Both the position numbers and the translations under genes were made by a program. A DNA stretch of 64,000 nt from DASRQK01 sp040392005 (GTDB taxonomy: Bacteria; Bacteroidota; Bacteroidia; Sphingobacteriales; Sphingobacteriaceae). Positions within the stretch are counted from its first letter, which is position 1, and each line of letters opens with the position of its first letter. The notes under the pieces were generated by a model, which was given only the letters and a program-made list of their open reading frames with translations, was not told the origin of the DNA and did no database searches. The stretch is taken from positions 6,137 to 70,136 of the forward strand of contig JBEBWT010000008.1 of the NCBI GenBank assembly GCA_040392005.1, read 5' to 3'. Positions 36,547-44,219 of the stretch are shown here, in pieces.

Positions 36547-37074
36547 ATGGAAAAATTATCGATGGACCAACTGAACAGGATGTCCGTCAGTGACTTCAAA
36601 GCTACAGAAAAAACTCCATTGGTGGTCGTACTGGACAATGTGAGGAGTATGCACAATGTTGGTTCGGTGTTTCGGACCGCGGACGGTTTTGCCGTTGAAA
36701 AAATTGTGCTTTGTGGCATTACCGGACAACCTCCTCACCGGGAAATCGAGAAGACGGCACTGGGCGCCACAGAATCCATTGATTGGGTGTATGAAGCGGA
36801 TGCGGCATCTGCTATTGCCGGCCTGAAATCTGAAGGATATCGTATCTGTGCCGTGGAGCAGGTTGCAGGCAGTGTTTCATTGGATGAATTCCGTCCGGAC
36901 CCGGCAGAAAAATATGCACTGGTCTTTGGCAATGAAGTGCACGGGGTCAGTGATGCCGTATTGAAAATCACCGATACCTGTCTGGAAATCCCGCAGTTCG
37001 GCACCAAGCATTCCTTTAATATTTCGGTCACCGCGGGTATTTTGCTGTGGGATTTTTACTGCAAAATGCGATAA
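36547..37074 (+). CDS. SpoU/TrmH-family RNA 2'-O-methyltransferase
   Basis: 175 residues. SPOUT fold with the three motifs: LDNVRSMHNVGSVFRTADGF, LVFGNEVHGVSDAVL and IPQFGTKHSFNISVTAGILLWDFY. Methylates ribose in tRNA or rRNA; the exact site is not known. Shorter than TrmH proper because it is the bare catalytic domain. Likely leaderless. Confidence 0.9.
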   Translation: MEKLSMDQLNRMSVSDFKATEKTPLVVVLDNVRSMHNVGSVFRTADGFAVEKIVLCGITGQPPHREIEKTALGATESIDWVYEADAASAIAGLKSEGYRICAVEQVAGSVSLDEFRPDPAEKYALVFGNEVHGVSDAVLKITDTCLEIPQFGTKHSFNISVTAGILLWDFYCKMR

Positions 37075-37109
37075 GTTGCATTTGGCTTTTACTTATCCAT
37101 TGAAAAGTG

Positions 37110-37117
37110 TAGATTTG
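37110..37117 (+). promoter_or_regulatory. -7 box TAGATTTG of sucD
   Basis: Full TAnnTTTG match, 19 bases before the ATG of sucD. The nearest upstream TTG lies 25 bases away, slightly outside the usual spacing. Confidence 0.45.
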
Positions 37118-37136
37118 CGGTGCAAAAATCAATAGA

Positions 37137-38015
37137 ATGAGTGTATTAGTCAATAAAGATTCAAAAGTGATCGTTCAGGGATTTACCGGGAACGAAGGGA
37201 CCTACCATGCGTCCCAGATGATAGAATACGGAACCAATGTAGTCGGTGGCGTGACCCCGGGTAAAGGTGGTCAGACCCATCTTGATCGCCCGGTTTTCAA
37301 TACGGTACAGGATGCGGTCGATCAGACCGGTGCCAATGTGTCCATTATATTTGTCCCGCCTGCGTTTGCGGCTGACGCCATTATGGAAGCGGCAGCGGCC
37401 GGAGTCGAAGTGATCGTAGCGATCACCGAAGGAATCCCGACCAAAGATATGATTCAGGTAAAGTCCTACCTGAGTGACAAAAACTCCCGTCTGATCGGGC
37501 CGAATTGTCCGGGTATCATCACTGCGGATGAAGCTAAAATCGGCATTATGCCGGGCTTTATTTTCCGCAAGGGGAATGTAGGAATTGTCTCCAAATCAGG
37601 TACGCTAACCTACGAGGCGGTGGACCAAACGGTAAAAGCCGGACTGGGTATCACCACTGCAATTGGGATCGGCGGAGACCCGATCATCGGCACGACTACC
37701 AAAGAAGCAGTCGAATTGCTGATGAATGACCCCGAAACAGAAGGGATCATTATGATCGGAGAGATCGGCGGAGGCATGGAAGCCGAAGCGGCCCACTGGA
37801 TCAAGGAACACGGCACCAAGCCAGTCGTCGGATTTATCGCCGGACAGACTGCGCCTCCGGGCCGGCGGATGGGCCATGCCGGTGCCATTGTGGGCGGTGC
37901 CGATGATACTGCTGCTGCCAAGATGAAAATCATGCGTGAGTGCGGGATCCGGGTCGTGGAATCTCCGGCCGAGATCGGTAGGGCGATGGCCGAAGAATTG
38001 GGTGTGAAAGCCTGA
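37137..38015 (+). CDS. sucD: succinyl-CoA synthetase, alpha subunit
   Basis: 292 residues. Seen: GFTGNEGTYHASQMIEYGTN, the Rossmann-like CoA site, IGPNCPGIITADEAKIGIMP, and active-site His in GRRMGHAGAIVGG. Forms the phosphohistidine intermediate of the TCA step succinyl-CoA to succinate. The beta subunit (sucC) is not adjacent, the normal separation in Bacteroidota. Confidence 0.96.
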   Translation: MSVLVNKDSKVIVQGFTGNEGTYHASQMIEYGTNVVGGVTPGKGGQTHLDRPVFNTVQDAVDQTGANVSIIFVPPAFAADAIMEAAAAGVEVIVAITEGIPTKDMIQVKSYLSDKNSRLIGPNCPGIITADEAKIGIMPGFIFRKGNVGIVSKSGTLTYEAVDQTVKAGLGITTAIGIGGDPIIGTTTKEAVELLMNDPETEGIIMIGEIGGGMEAEAAHWIKEHGTKPVVGFIAGQTAPPGRRMGHAGAIVGGADDTAAAKMKIMRECGIRVVESPAEIGRAMAEELGVKA

Positions 38016-38048
38016 TTGTTGCAGGAATATACTGTGAAAATATAGTGA

Positions 38049-38074
38049 GGAGATCCTTTTGGGTCTCCTTTTTT
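38049..38074 (+). terminator. terminator of sucD
   Basis: 8-bp stem 38049-38056 / 38061-38068 with one wobble pair and a TTTT loop, then six T (38069-38074). Confidence 0.8.
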
Positions 38075-38106
38075 ATTGGGTATCAAATAGGTAAAAAATA
38101 AGAAAC

Positions 38107-38139
38107 TTGTATAGCTTTGATTTTAAAATACTACATTTA
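38107..38139 (+). promoter_or_regulatory. promoter of the outer-membrane barrel gene
   Basis: TTG at 38107-38109 and TAcaTTTA at 38132-38139, spacer 22 bases; one base off the -7 consensus. The tandem repeat of the next entry begins at the following base. Confidence 0.45.
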
Positions 38140-38201
38140 GACGGTAGTGACATAGTCCGACTGGAAATAAGACGGTAGTGACATAGTCCGACTGGAAATA
38201 A
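38140..38201 (+). repeat. 31-bp tandem duplication in the 5' leader
   Basis: Two adjacent identical 31-base units, 38140-38170 and 38171-38201, immediately after the -7 box and before the ATG at 38223. Each unit contains AGTCCGACT, an AGTC-N-GACT palindrome. The transcript start should fall in the first unit. Confidence 0.85.
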
Positions 38202-38222
38202 GGAATTTACAAGCAGAAAAAA

Positions 38223-38909
38223 ATGAAATACTGGTATAAGTTTTTGGTGATTGTTTTCATATTGATGGCAAATACAGTACTGTATGCTCAAACTTATTAC
38301 GGGATAAGAGCGGGACTGAATTTTTCAAACATGCTGGTAAAGGATAATTTCGGTACATATAGCGATCATTTCAAGATGAAGCCCGGTTTTCACGTCGGTG
38401 TGACTGCTGAGATGCCATTCGTTGAAACCAATGATAGGTTTACGTTTGAGACGGGACTGTTATTCACAACAAAGGGATTCAGAAGCGCAAAGGACGTTGC
38501 GGGTAACGGTTCCAGTGATCCGGAGGTAAAGACAACGGCTTATTATCTGGAAGTCCCTCTGACTGCTAAAGCGTATTATCAATTGGAAAAGATAAGAATA
38601 TATGGTTTGTTTGGACCCTATCTGGGAAGGGGGGTGAACAGAAAGGCAATGGCCAGGGCCATTTATGATAATTATATAGTTGATCCGGAAGAAGAGATCA
38701 AATGGGGGCTGGACGATGAGCATGCAGATCATATCGGTGGTCTGGATCTGGGATTGATCATAGGAGGAGGTGTGCAGCTAAATACTATACAGATCGGAAT
38801 TAATTATGGTTTGGGGCTGGAGAATGTTTCACCGCATACCGCTGATAAAGCCACTGCAAAAAACCGGGTTATGGGACTGTCGGTTGGATATAAATTTGGC
38901 GGAAGATAG
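38223..38909 (+). CDS. outer-membrane beta-barrel protein (porin family)
   Basis: 228 residues. Signal peptide ending in YAQ, then eight-stranded barrel pattern: YYGIRAGLNFSNM, RFTFETGLLFTTKGFR, TAYYLEVPLTAKAYY, RIYGLFGPYLG, GLDLGLIIGGGVQL and a C-terminal VMGLSVGYKFGG. Small barrels of this kind (OMP_b-brl family) are frequent in Bacteroidota; function unknown. No partner gene is nearby. A 7-1-7 palindrome (38933-38947) follows the stop. Confidence 0.8.
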   Translation: MKYWYKFLVIVFILMANTVLYAQTYYGIRAGLNFSNMLVKDNFGTYSDHFKMKPGFHVGVTAEMPFVETNDRFTFETGLLFTTKGFRSAKDVAGNGSSDPEVKTTAYYLEVPLTAKAYYQLEKIRIYGLFGPYLGRGVNRKAMARAIYDNYIVDPEEEIKWGLDDEHADHIGGLDLGLIIGGGVQLNTIQIGINYGLGLENVSPHTADKATAKNRVMGLSVGYKFGGR

Positions 38910-38988
38910 AAAATAGCAGTAGGATTTTTGAAGTCGCAATTTGCGACCTCAGGTTGGATATGTGACCTCATTTTCGTAACTTGCCTCG

Positions 38989-39993
38989 ATGGAGCGAACT
39001 ACAAATCAACTGCCGGTTTCGGTGCTGGATCTGGCCACTGTGATCGAGGGCGGAGATGCCGGCAGTGCCATTGCCGGTACTGTTGAGATTGCCAAACATG
39101 TAGAAAATCTGGGTTTTACACGCATATGGCTGGCGGAACACCACAATATGGAACATATTGCCAGTTCGGCTACGGCGGTACTGATCGGGCATGTAGCTTC
39201 GCAAACCCAAAAGATCAGGGTGGGCTCGGGCGGTGTCATGCTTCCCAACCACAGTCCGTTGGTGGTTGCCGAACAATTCGGTACGCTGGAAACGTTATAT
39301 CCGAGCCGGATCGATCTTGGATTGGGACGTGCGCCCGGTACCGATCAGGTGACGGCGATGGCACTGAGAAGGGGCAACCTGCAGACCCCCTACCAGTTTC
39401 CGGCAGATGTCCGGGAGTTGCAGAAATATTTTTCCAATGCCGACCCGCAGGCTAAGGTGCGCGCTTTTCCCGGAGAGGGTCTGGTTATTCCTTTATGGAT
39501 ACTCGGTTCCAGTACGGACAGTGCGTTTCTGGCGGCTCAAATGGGCTTGCCCTATGCATTTGCCGCTCATTTTGCGCCCAAACAGTTTGAGGTTGCCATT
39601 CAGATTTATAGAAATAATTTTGTACCTTCTGAACAACTGCCGAAACCCTATGTAATGGCCTGTGTCAATGTGGTAGCCGCTGAAACGGATGAAGAAGCAG
39701 AGCATCTGGTGACCAGTCTGTACAGAATGTTTCTGGGCATTCTGACCAATACCCGCAGCCCCCTGCGGCCACCGGGTCCGCTGCCAGCCTTGTTTAACAC
39801 ACCCGAAGTACAGCAGGCCTTGAATAATATGGTTTCGTGTACTTTCACAGGTTCGATGGAGACCATCAGGAAGAATTTGGGTGACTTTATCAGGATGCAT
39901 GAACTTGATGAATTGATGGTGACCAGCCATATTTATGACTTGCAGGCAAAGCTACGTTCCTTTACGATCCTGAAAGAGGCTTTGTACGGATAG
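38989..39993 (+). CDS. LLM-class flavin-dependent oxidoreductase
   Basis: 334 residues. Luciferase-like TIM barrel, MsnO8 type: LDLATVIEGG, FTRIWLAEHHNMEHIASSATAVLIGHVASQT, the flavin-binding GVMLPNHSPLVVAEQFGTLE and GLGRAPGTDQVTAMAL. Uses FMN and reduced flavin; the substrate is unknown. A TAacTTGC sequence just upstream resembles a weak -7 box. Single gene. Confidence 0.88.
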   Translation: MERTTNQLPVSVLDLATVIEGGDAGSAIAGTVEIAKHVENLGFTRIWLAEHHNMEHIASSATAVLIGHVASQTQKIRVGSGGVMLPNHSPLVVAEQFGTLETLYPSRIDLGLGRAPGTDQVTAMALRRGNLQTPYQFPADVRELQKYFSNADPQAKVRAFPGEGLVIPLWILGSSTDSAFLAAQMGLPYAFAAHFAPKQFEVAIQIYRNNFVPSEQLPKPYVMACVNVVAAETDEEAEHLVTSLYRMFLGILTNTRSPLRPPGPLPALFNTPEVQQALNNMVSCTFTGSMETIRKNLGDFIRMHELDELMVTSHIYDLQAKLRSFTILKEALYG

Positions 39994-40053
39994 CTTGCGT
40001 ACGTTTTTTGGGAGTACGGGTTTTTTCCGTACGTTTGTAAAAAATGTAGTGTT

Positions 40054-40338
40054 ATGAATAGTAAAGAACAGACAAGATTTGATGCAAGGCTCCCGAAAGA
40101 GCAAAAGTTGCTTTTTGAGAAGGCAGCTCTGCTGGGAGGATACCGCAATCTGACGGATTTTGTGCTTTATACAGCGCAGGAGAAGGCGCAGGAAATTATC
40201 AGGGAAAAGGAAGAGATCCTGGCCTCCGAAATGGATAGCCAACTTTTTTTTGATGCGATCACCAAGCCCCGGAAACCTTCGGGAAGATTGAAAGAAGCCT
40301 TGCGGGATTATCAGGATTTTGTCAAAAATTCCAGGTAA
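40054..40338 (+). CDS. DUF1778-type antitoxin (TacA-like)
   Basis: 94 residues. N-terminal ribbon-helix-helix: EQTRFDARLPKEQKLLFEKAALLGGYRNLTDFVL, then a helical tail that normally wraps the partner acetyltransferase. Binds its toxin and the operon promoter. The toxin follows directly (stop at 40338, next frame opens at 40339). Confidence 0.85.
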   Translation: MNSKEQTRFDARLPKEQKLLFEKAALLGGYRNLTDFVLYTAQEKAQEIIREKEEILASEMDSQLFFDAITKPRKPSGRLKEALRDYQDFVKNSR

Positions 40339-40341
40339 TTG

Positions 40342-40893
40342 ATGATAGAATTATTGGGCAAACAGCATAATCGTACAGATTTCGATTGTGGAAAGGAGCT
40401 GTTGAATTTTTATCTGAAATATCAGGCAGGACAGGATGTTGCAAGAAAACTTTCTGCCTGCTTTGTATTGCCCGACCGCAGTACCAACCGCAGTACAGAC
40501 CGTGACGTCCCCGGCGTAGACCGCAGTACCGACCCTGGCACAGACCGGATCCAGGGCTATTATACGCTGTCAAACAACAGCATTCCTTTAGGTTCTTTGC
40601 CGGATCATATCCGGAAAAAACTGCCAAAAACCTATTTTTCAATACCGGCAACCTTGCTTGGACGGCTGGCCATTGACAAGGATTACCAGAAAAGGGGGAT
40701 TGGGAAAATACTGCTGATCGATGCGCTAAAAAGGAGTTATGAGGTATCGCACGAAATCGGCTCCTTCGCCGTGGTCGTGGATCCAATGGATGAGGAGGCC
40801 GAAGCATTTTATGAGCAGTACGATTTTATCAAACTGCCCGATAGTGGGAAAATGTTTATTGCAATCCCTACCCTAAAACAATTATTCGGATAA
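40342..40893 (+). CDS. GNAT-family acetyltransferase toxin (TacT-like)
   Basis: 183 residues. Seen: HNRTDFDCGKELLNFYLKYQAGQD at the N-terminus (written here in parts) and the acetyl-CoA loop LAIDKDYQKRGIG, then FVAVDPMDEEAEAFYEQYDF-like C-terminus. TacT toxins acetylate the amino acid on charged tRNAs. Start ATG at 40342 is 4 bases after the antitoxin stop; a TTG at 40339 is the alternative. Residues 44-69 (40471-40548) form an unusual repeat-rich insert (RST/DRST units) between FVL and IQGYYTLS that most homologues lack. Confidence 0.83.
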   Translation: MIELLGKQHNRTDFDCGKELLNFYLKYQAGQDVARKLSACFVLPDRSTNRSTDRDVPGVDRSTDPGTDRIQGYYTLSNNSIPLGSLPDHIRKKLPKTYFSIPATLLGRLAIDKDYQKRGIGKILLIDALKRSYEVSHEIGSFAVVVDPMDEEAEAFYEQYDFIKLPDSGKMFIAIPTLKQLFG

Positions 40894-40901
40894 TTTTTTT
40901 G

Positions 40902-40909
40902 TAAATTTG
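40902..40909 (+). promoter_or_regulatory. -7 box TAAATTTG of msrA
   Basis: Full TAnnTTTG match, 7 bases before the first ATG of the msrA frame. Confidence 0.45.
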
Positions 40910-40916
40910 TGGTATT

Positions 40917-41459
40917 ATGAATTTATTGACGACGATGATGATTGCAACTTTTGGAGGGGGATGTTTTTGGTGTACCGAGACCATCTTCCAGCGCGTTGAA
41001 GGCGTAGAGCAGGTGCTTCCCGGCTATATGGGCGGTACAACTGTAAATCCTACCTATGAGGAAGTGTGTACGGGTGCAACAGGACATGCCGAGGTGATCC
41101 ATATTATATATGATCCATCCAGGGTTTCATATGCGACCCTGCTGGCGATATTTTTCAAGACCCACGACCCTACGACCCTGAACAGACAGGGTAATGATGT
41201 GGGTACCCAATACCGGTCAGCTATTTTTTACCATGACCAATTGCAGAAGGGAATGGCGGAAGAGATGATTGCGGGCCTGGAAAAGGAGCAGGTTTTTGAT
41301 TCACCCATCGTTACCGAGGTTACCCCTGCCTCTGAATTTTATGAGGCGGAGGATTACCATAAAGATTACTTCAACCGCAATCCGGACAATCCCTACTGTG
41401 CGGCGGTCATCGCGCCGAAACTGGATAAATTCCTCAAGCAATACAAGCAAACCCAGTAG
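40917..41459 (+). CDS. msrA: peptide methionine sulfoxide reductase MsrA
   Basis: 180 residues. Reduces the S-form of methionine sulfoxide. Active-site GGGCFWCTE, then GYMGGTTVNPTYEEVCTGATGHAEV and DVGTQYRSAIFY, the MsrA core. ATGs at 40917, 40935 and 40938 are possible starts; conservation begins at IATFGGGCFW. The C-terminal region has a further conserved YHKDYF. Single gene with its own promoter. Confidence 0.95.
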   Translation: MNLLTTMMIATFGGGCFWCTETIFQRVEGVEQVLPGYMGGTTVNPTYEEVCTGATGHAEVIHIIYDPSRVSYATLLAIFFKTHDPTTLNRQGNDVGTQYRSAIFYHDQLQKGMAEEMIAGLEKEQVFDSPIVTEVTPASEFYEAEDYHKDYFNRNPDNPYCAAVIAPKLDKFLKQYKQTQ

Positions 41460-41557
41460 AGAAAGGTCAGAAAGCAACTGAAGAAATATGTCCGTGTCTA
41501 TATAGTACGGCTCATCATGACTGATGGCTGGCGGAAGTGATCGGTCCCGGATGCTCT

Positions 41558-42484
41558 TTATCTCCAAAGAGGTTCGTTCTCCCAATTATTCAAAAATCCA
41601 AGCTTGTAGATCGGAATAGCCGGGTTGCTATTGAACAGATCTAAAATTTTTGCTTTTATTTGATGTCCTGGCGTCACTTCGTTGCATAAATAAACCATAC
41701 AGGAAATGATCAGAAACGGTTTTTTAGTTTGGACTTGTGTCAATGGATGAGTAAACCATTGTCCGATGGGATTTTTCAAATTTTCAATAGGTCTTTTTAC
41801 CATATTTCTACTCCACAACCTTGAATGATGGGCAATAATATTTCTGACATAAGTAATTGCTTCCAGCCAACTGGATAATTCACTATGCAGATTTAGTCCC
41901 ATTTCTTTGGCAATCGCAGATTTTTCGGGGAGCTGATGGTTTAGGTTTTTGTAAAGTTTTGAAAGTGTTCCCATAGACGCAACTTCCAAAATTTTCCAGG
42001 CATCAGCATCTTGGTTCGGGTAGCGGTAGCGATGGTCTTTGATGAAAATTTCCTGACTTCAGTTAAATTCCTTGTGCAGGTCCTCAATTGTATTTTGATG
42101 GACGGTTTTTGTAGTTCCGTTTATCGTAATAGGCGAAGGGCTGAAAAGTGAAGTGTCCAGATACCATAATCCGTCGTACGCCATTGACAAATTATAAATC
42201 ATTTTTGTTCGTAACGCAATTTCAATACGTTCGATAGCGTCGAACAAAATCAGCCGTAAATGTCGGTCAAAATTGTACCGGGCGATAATATCCTCGAAGT
42301 AGGTGTTTGCGTGAAAGGTATGGTTTGTGAAATCGTTTTGCGTATCCCACCAATAACCTTTTAAGCGATAATAACTGATGTTTTCTAAAAAATGAGGAGC
42401 ATTGCTTTCATCTCTGAACAACATTCCCCGTTGCTTTAAGAGTGAGATCTGGTCGGCTATGCTGTATGCAGGTTTATTTGACAT
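41558..42484 (-). pseudogene. Abi_2 (AbiD/F-family) abortive-infection gene broken by one TGA
   Basis: Starts at ATG 42484 (MSNKPAYSIADQISLLKQRGM). The first part carries the family motifs ISYYRLKGYWW, DRHLRLILFDAIERIEIALRTKMIY and ends EDLHKEFN. An in-frame TGA follows (forward 42059-42061). The same frame then reads SQEIFIKDHRYRYP... WKILEVASMGTLSKLYKNL and VRNIIAHHSRLW, the expected second half, with no further stop. In relatives an Arg often sits at the stop position, so CGA to TGA is likely. About 309 codons in all. AT-rich; unlike its neighbours. Such genes act against phage infection; the intact product would be HEPN-like. Confidence 0.82.
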
Positions 42485-42675
42485 AGCTATAAAAAAAAAT
42501 GACCCACCTGCAGTTCTTATGGTATGCAAATGGGTACTGTTAGTACAAAGATACACAATCAAATTTGATTATACAACACTATAATTGTTTTTGTGCTGAT
42601 TTAATAATACGGTTCAGTCCAGGAATAGCGCGGCTCATTCTGTATGATGGCATCTGGAACTAACCGACCTTTGGA

Positions 42676-44103
42676 TCAGCACTCCGGCAGGCTGAGTGGG
42701 ATATTGATGGCCAGTCCTCCGTCGGCGGTTTCCTTGTATTTTACGTTCATGTCCTGGGCAGTATCCCACATGGTCTTGACCACGGCATCCAGACTGACCT
42801 TGGCCTTGTCCGGATTGGATTGCAGGGCCAGTTGGGCGGCTGTGATCGCTTTGATGGCACCCATTGTATTGCGTTCTATGCAGGGGATTTGCACCAGTCC
42901 TCCGATCGGGTCACAGGTCAGCCCCAGATGATGTTCCATGGCTATTTCTGCCGCCATTAATGCCTGCCGCTGCGAGCCGCCCAGGCACTCGGTCAGGGCC
43001 CCGGCAGCCATGGCCGAGGAAACCCCGATCTCCGCCTGGCAACCGCCCATCGCTGCGGAAATGGTGGCTCCCTTTTTGAAGATGCTTCCGATCTCGGCCG
43101 CAGTAGCCACAAATTGAACGATTTTATCCGGGTCGTCCCCACCCTTGAAAGTAATATAGAACAGCAATACTGCCGGAATCACTCCTGCCGCACCGTTGGT
43201 GGGCGCGGTGACAACCCGGCCGAATGCCGCATTTTCCTCATTGACCGCCAGGGCAAAGCAGCTCACCCAATCCAGAATGTATTCAAACGAAGAACCGCCT
43301 TCCCGGATGCGCTGTACCCATTCCTCATAATTACCGTATTCCCTGCCTTGCAGCAAACGTTTATTGAGTGCGTAGGCCCGGCGTTGGACATTCAGCCCCC
43401 CAGGCAATATACCCGAAGTATGGCAACCCCGGTAGATGCAGGATTTCATCGTTTCGACAATGGCCATGATTCCATTTCTGGTTTCTTCTTCCGAACGCCA
43501 GGAATGTTCATTCTCCATGACCAGTTCGGAAATTTTCAGGCCGGTACGCATACAGCCCAGCAAAAGATCATGTGCTGTATCAATGGGGAAGGGCAGATCC
43601 ACCATCTGTTGTGCAGCGGCCGACTCTCCTTCTTTGACGACAAAACCACCTCCCACCGAATAATAAGTTTCGCTGAAGGCCCGTCCGTCGGCAAGAAAAG
43701 CCTGAAAAGTGACGGCATTCGGATGCGCCGGCAGACTTTCATTGTACAAAAAAATCAGATCTTCATTATAAGAAAAATCCAGTGGATACCGTCCGCCCAG
43801 CTCCAGCATACCGCCCTGTTTGATGCGTTCTACTTTTGGTGTGACATCATCTACGTCGAAAGTCACCGGATCATCCCCGCTCAGTCCCAGCAGGATCGCT
43901 ACATCAGTGCCGTGCCCAATGCCGGTTTTGGCCAGAGAACCGTACAACAGTATCTTGACCTGTTCCACGGCCCCGGCCAGACCTGCCTGCTCCAGGGATC
44001 GGGTGAATTGCTGCGCAGCACGCCAGGGCCCCAGGGTATGCGAACTCGAAGGCCCGATGCCGATCTTAAATATATCAAATACCGAAATTTGTTCTCTCAA
44101 CAT
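42676..44103 (-). CDS. sdaA: L-serine ammonia-lyase (iron-sulfur type)
   Basis: 475 residues. Single-chain enzyme with beta and alpha domains. Seen: SVFDIFKIGIGPSSSHTLGP at the start; PTNGAAGVIPAVLLFY; cluster cysteines in GGCQAEIG, CDPIGGLVQIPC. Converts L-serine to pyruvate and ammonia with a 4Fe-4S cluster. Normal length for the E. coli-type SdaA/SdaB. Divergent from the GH-like gene upstream; nothing else in its operon. Confidence 0.95.
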   Translation of the reverse strand: MLREQISVFDIFKIGIGPSSSHTLGPWRAAQQFTRSLEQAGLAGAVEQVKILLYGSLAKTGIGHGTDVAILLGLSGDDPVTFDVDDVTPKVERIKQGGMLELGGRYPLDFSYNEDLIFLYNESLPAHPNAVTFQAFLADGRAFSETYYSVGGGFVVKEGESAAAQQMVDLPFPIDTAHDLLLGCMRTGLKISELVMENEHSWRSEEETRNGIMAIVETMKSCIYRGCHTSGILPGGLNVQRRAYALNKRLLQGREYGNYEEWVQRIREGGSSFEYILDWVSCFALAVNEENAAFGRVVTAPTNGAAGVIPAVLLFYITFKGGDDPDKIVQFVATAAEIGSIFKKGATISAAMGGCQAEIGVSSAMAAGALTECLGGSQRQALMAAEIAMEHHLGLTCDPIGGLVQIPCIERNTMGAIKAITAAQLALQSNPDKAKVSLDAVVKTMWDTAQDMNVKYKETADGGLAINIPLSLPEC

Positions 44104-44203
44104 AGGTCAAAAATAATCAACAGGCCCGAAGCCCGAATATCACAAAGATAAGGCAAATATCAGGGATATAAAATTGCATGGGATACTATTCGATAATCTT
44201 TCG

Positions 44204-44211
44204 TAATTTTA
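44204..44211 (+). promoter_or_regulatory. -7-like box TAATTTTA upstream of the GH-like gene
   Basis: One base off TAnnTTTG. An in-frame ATG follows 8 bases later at 44220. Confidence 0.35.
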
Positions 44212-44219
44212 CCAATGGA

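Noticed and set aside
38933..38947. GTCGCAA-T-TTGCGAC as a terminator
   Set aside because: The stem is perfect but the loop is one base and there is no T-run, so it is better seen as a palindrome of unknown role.
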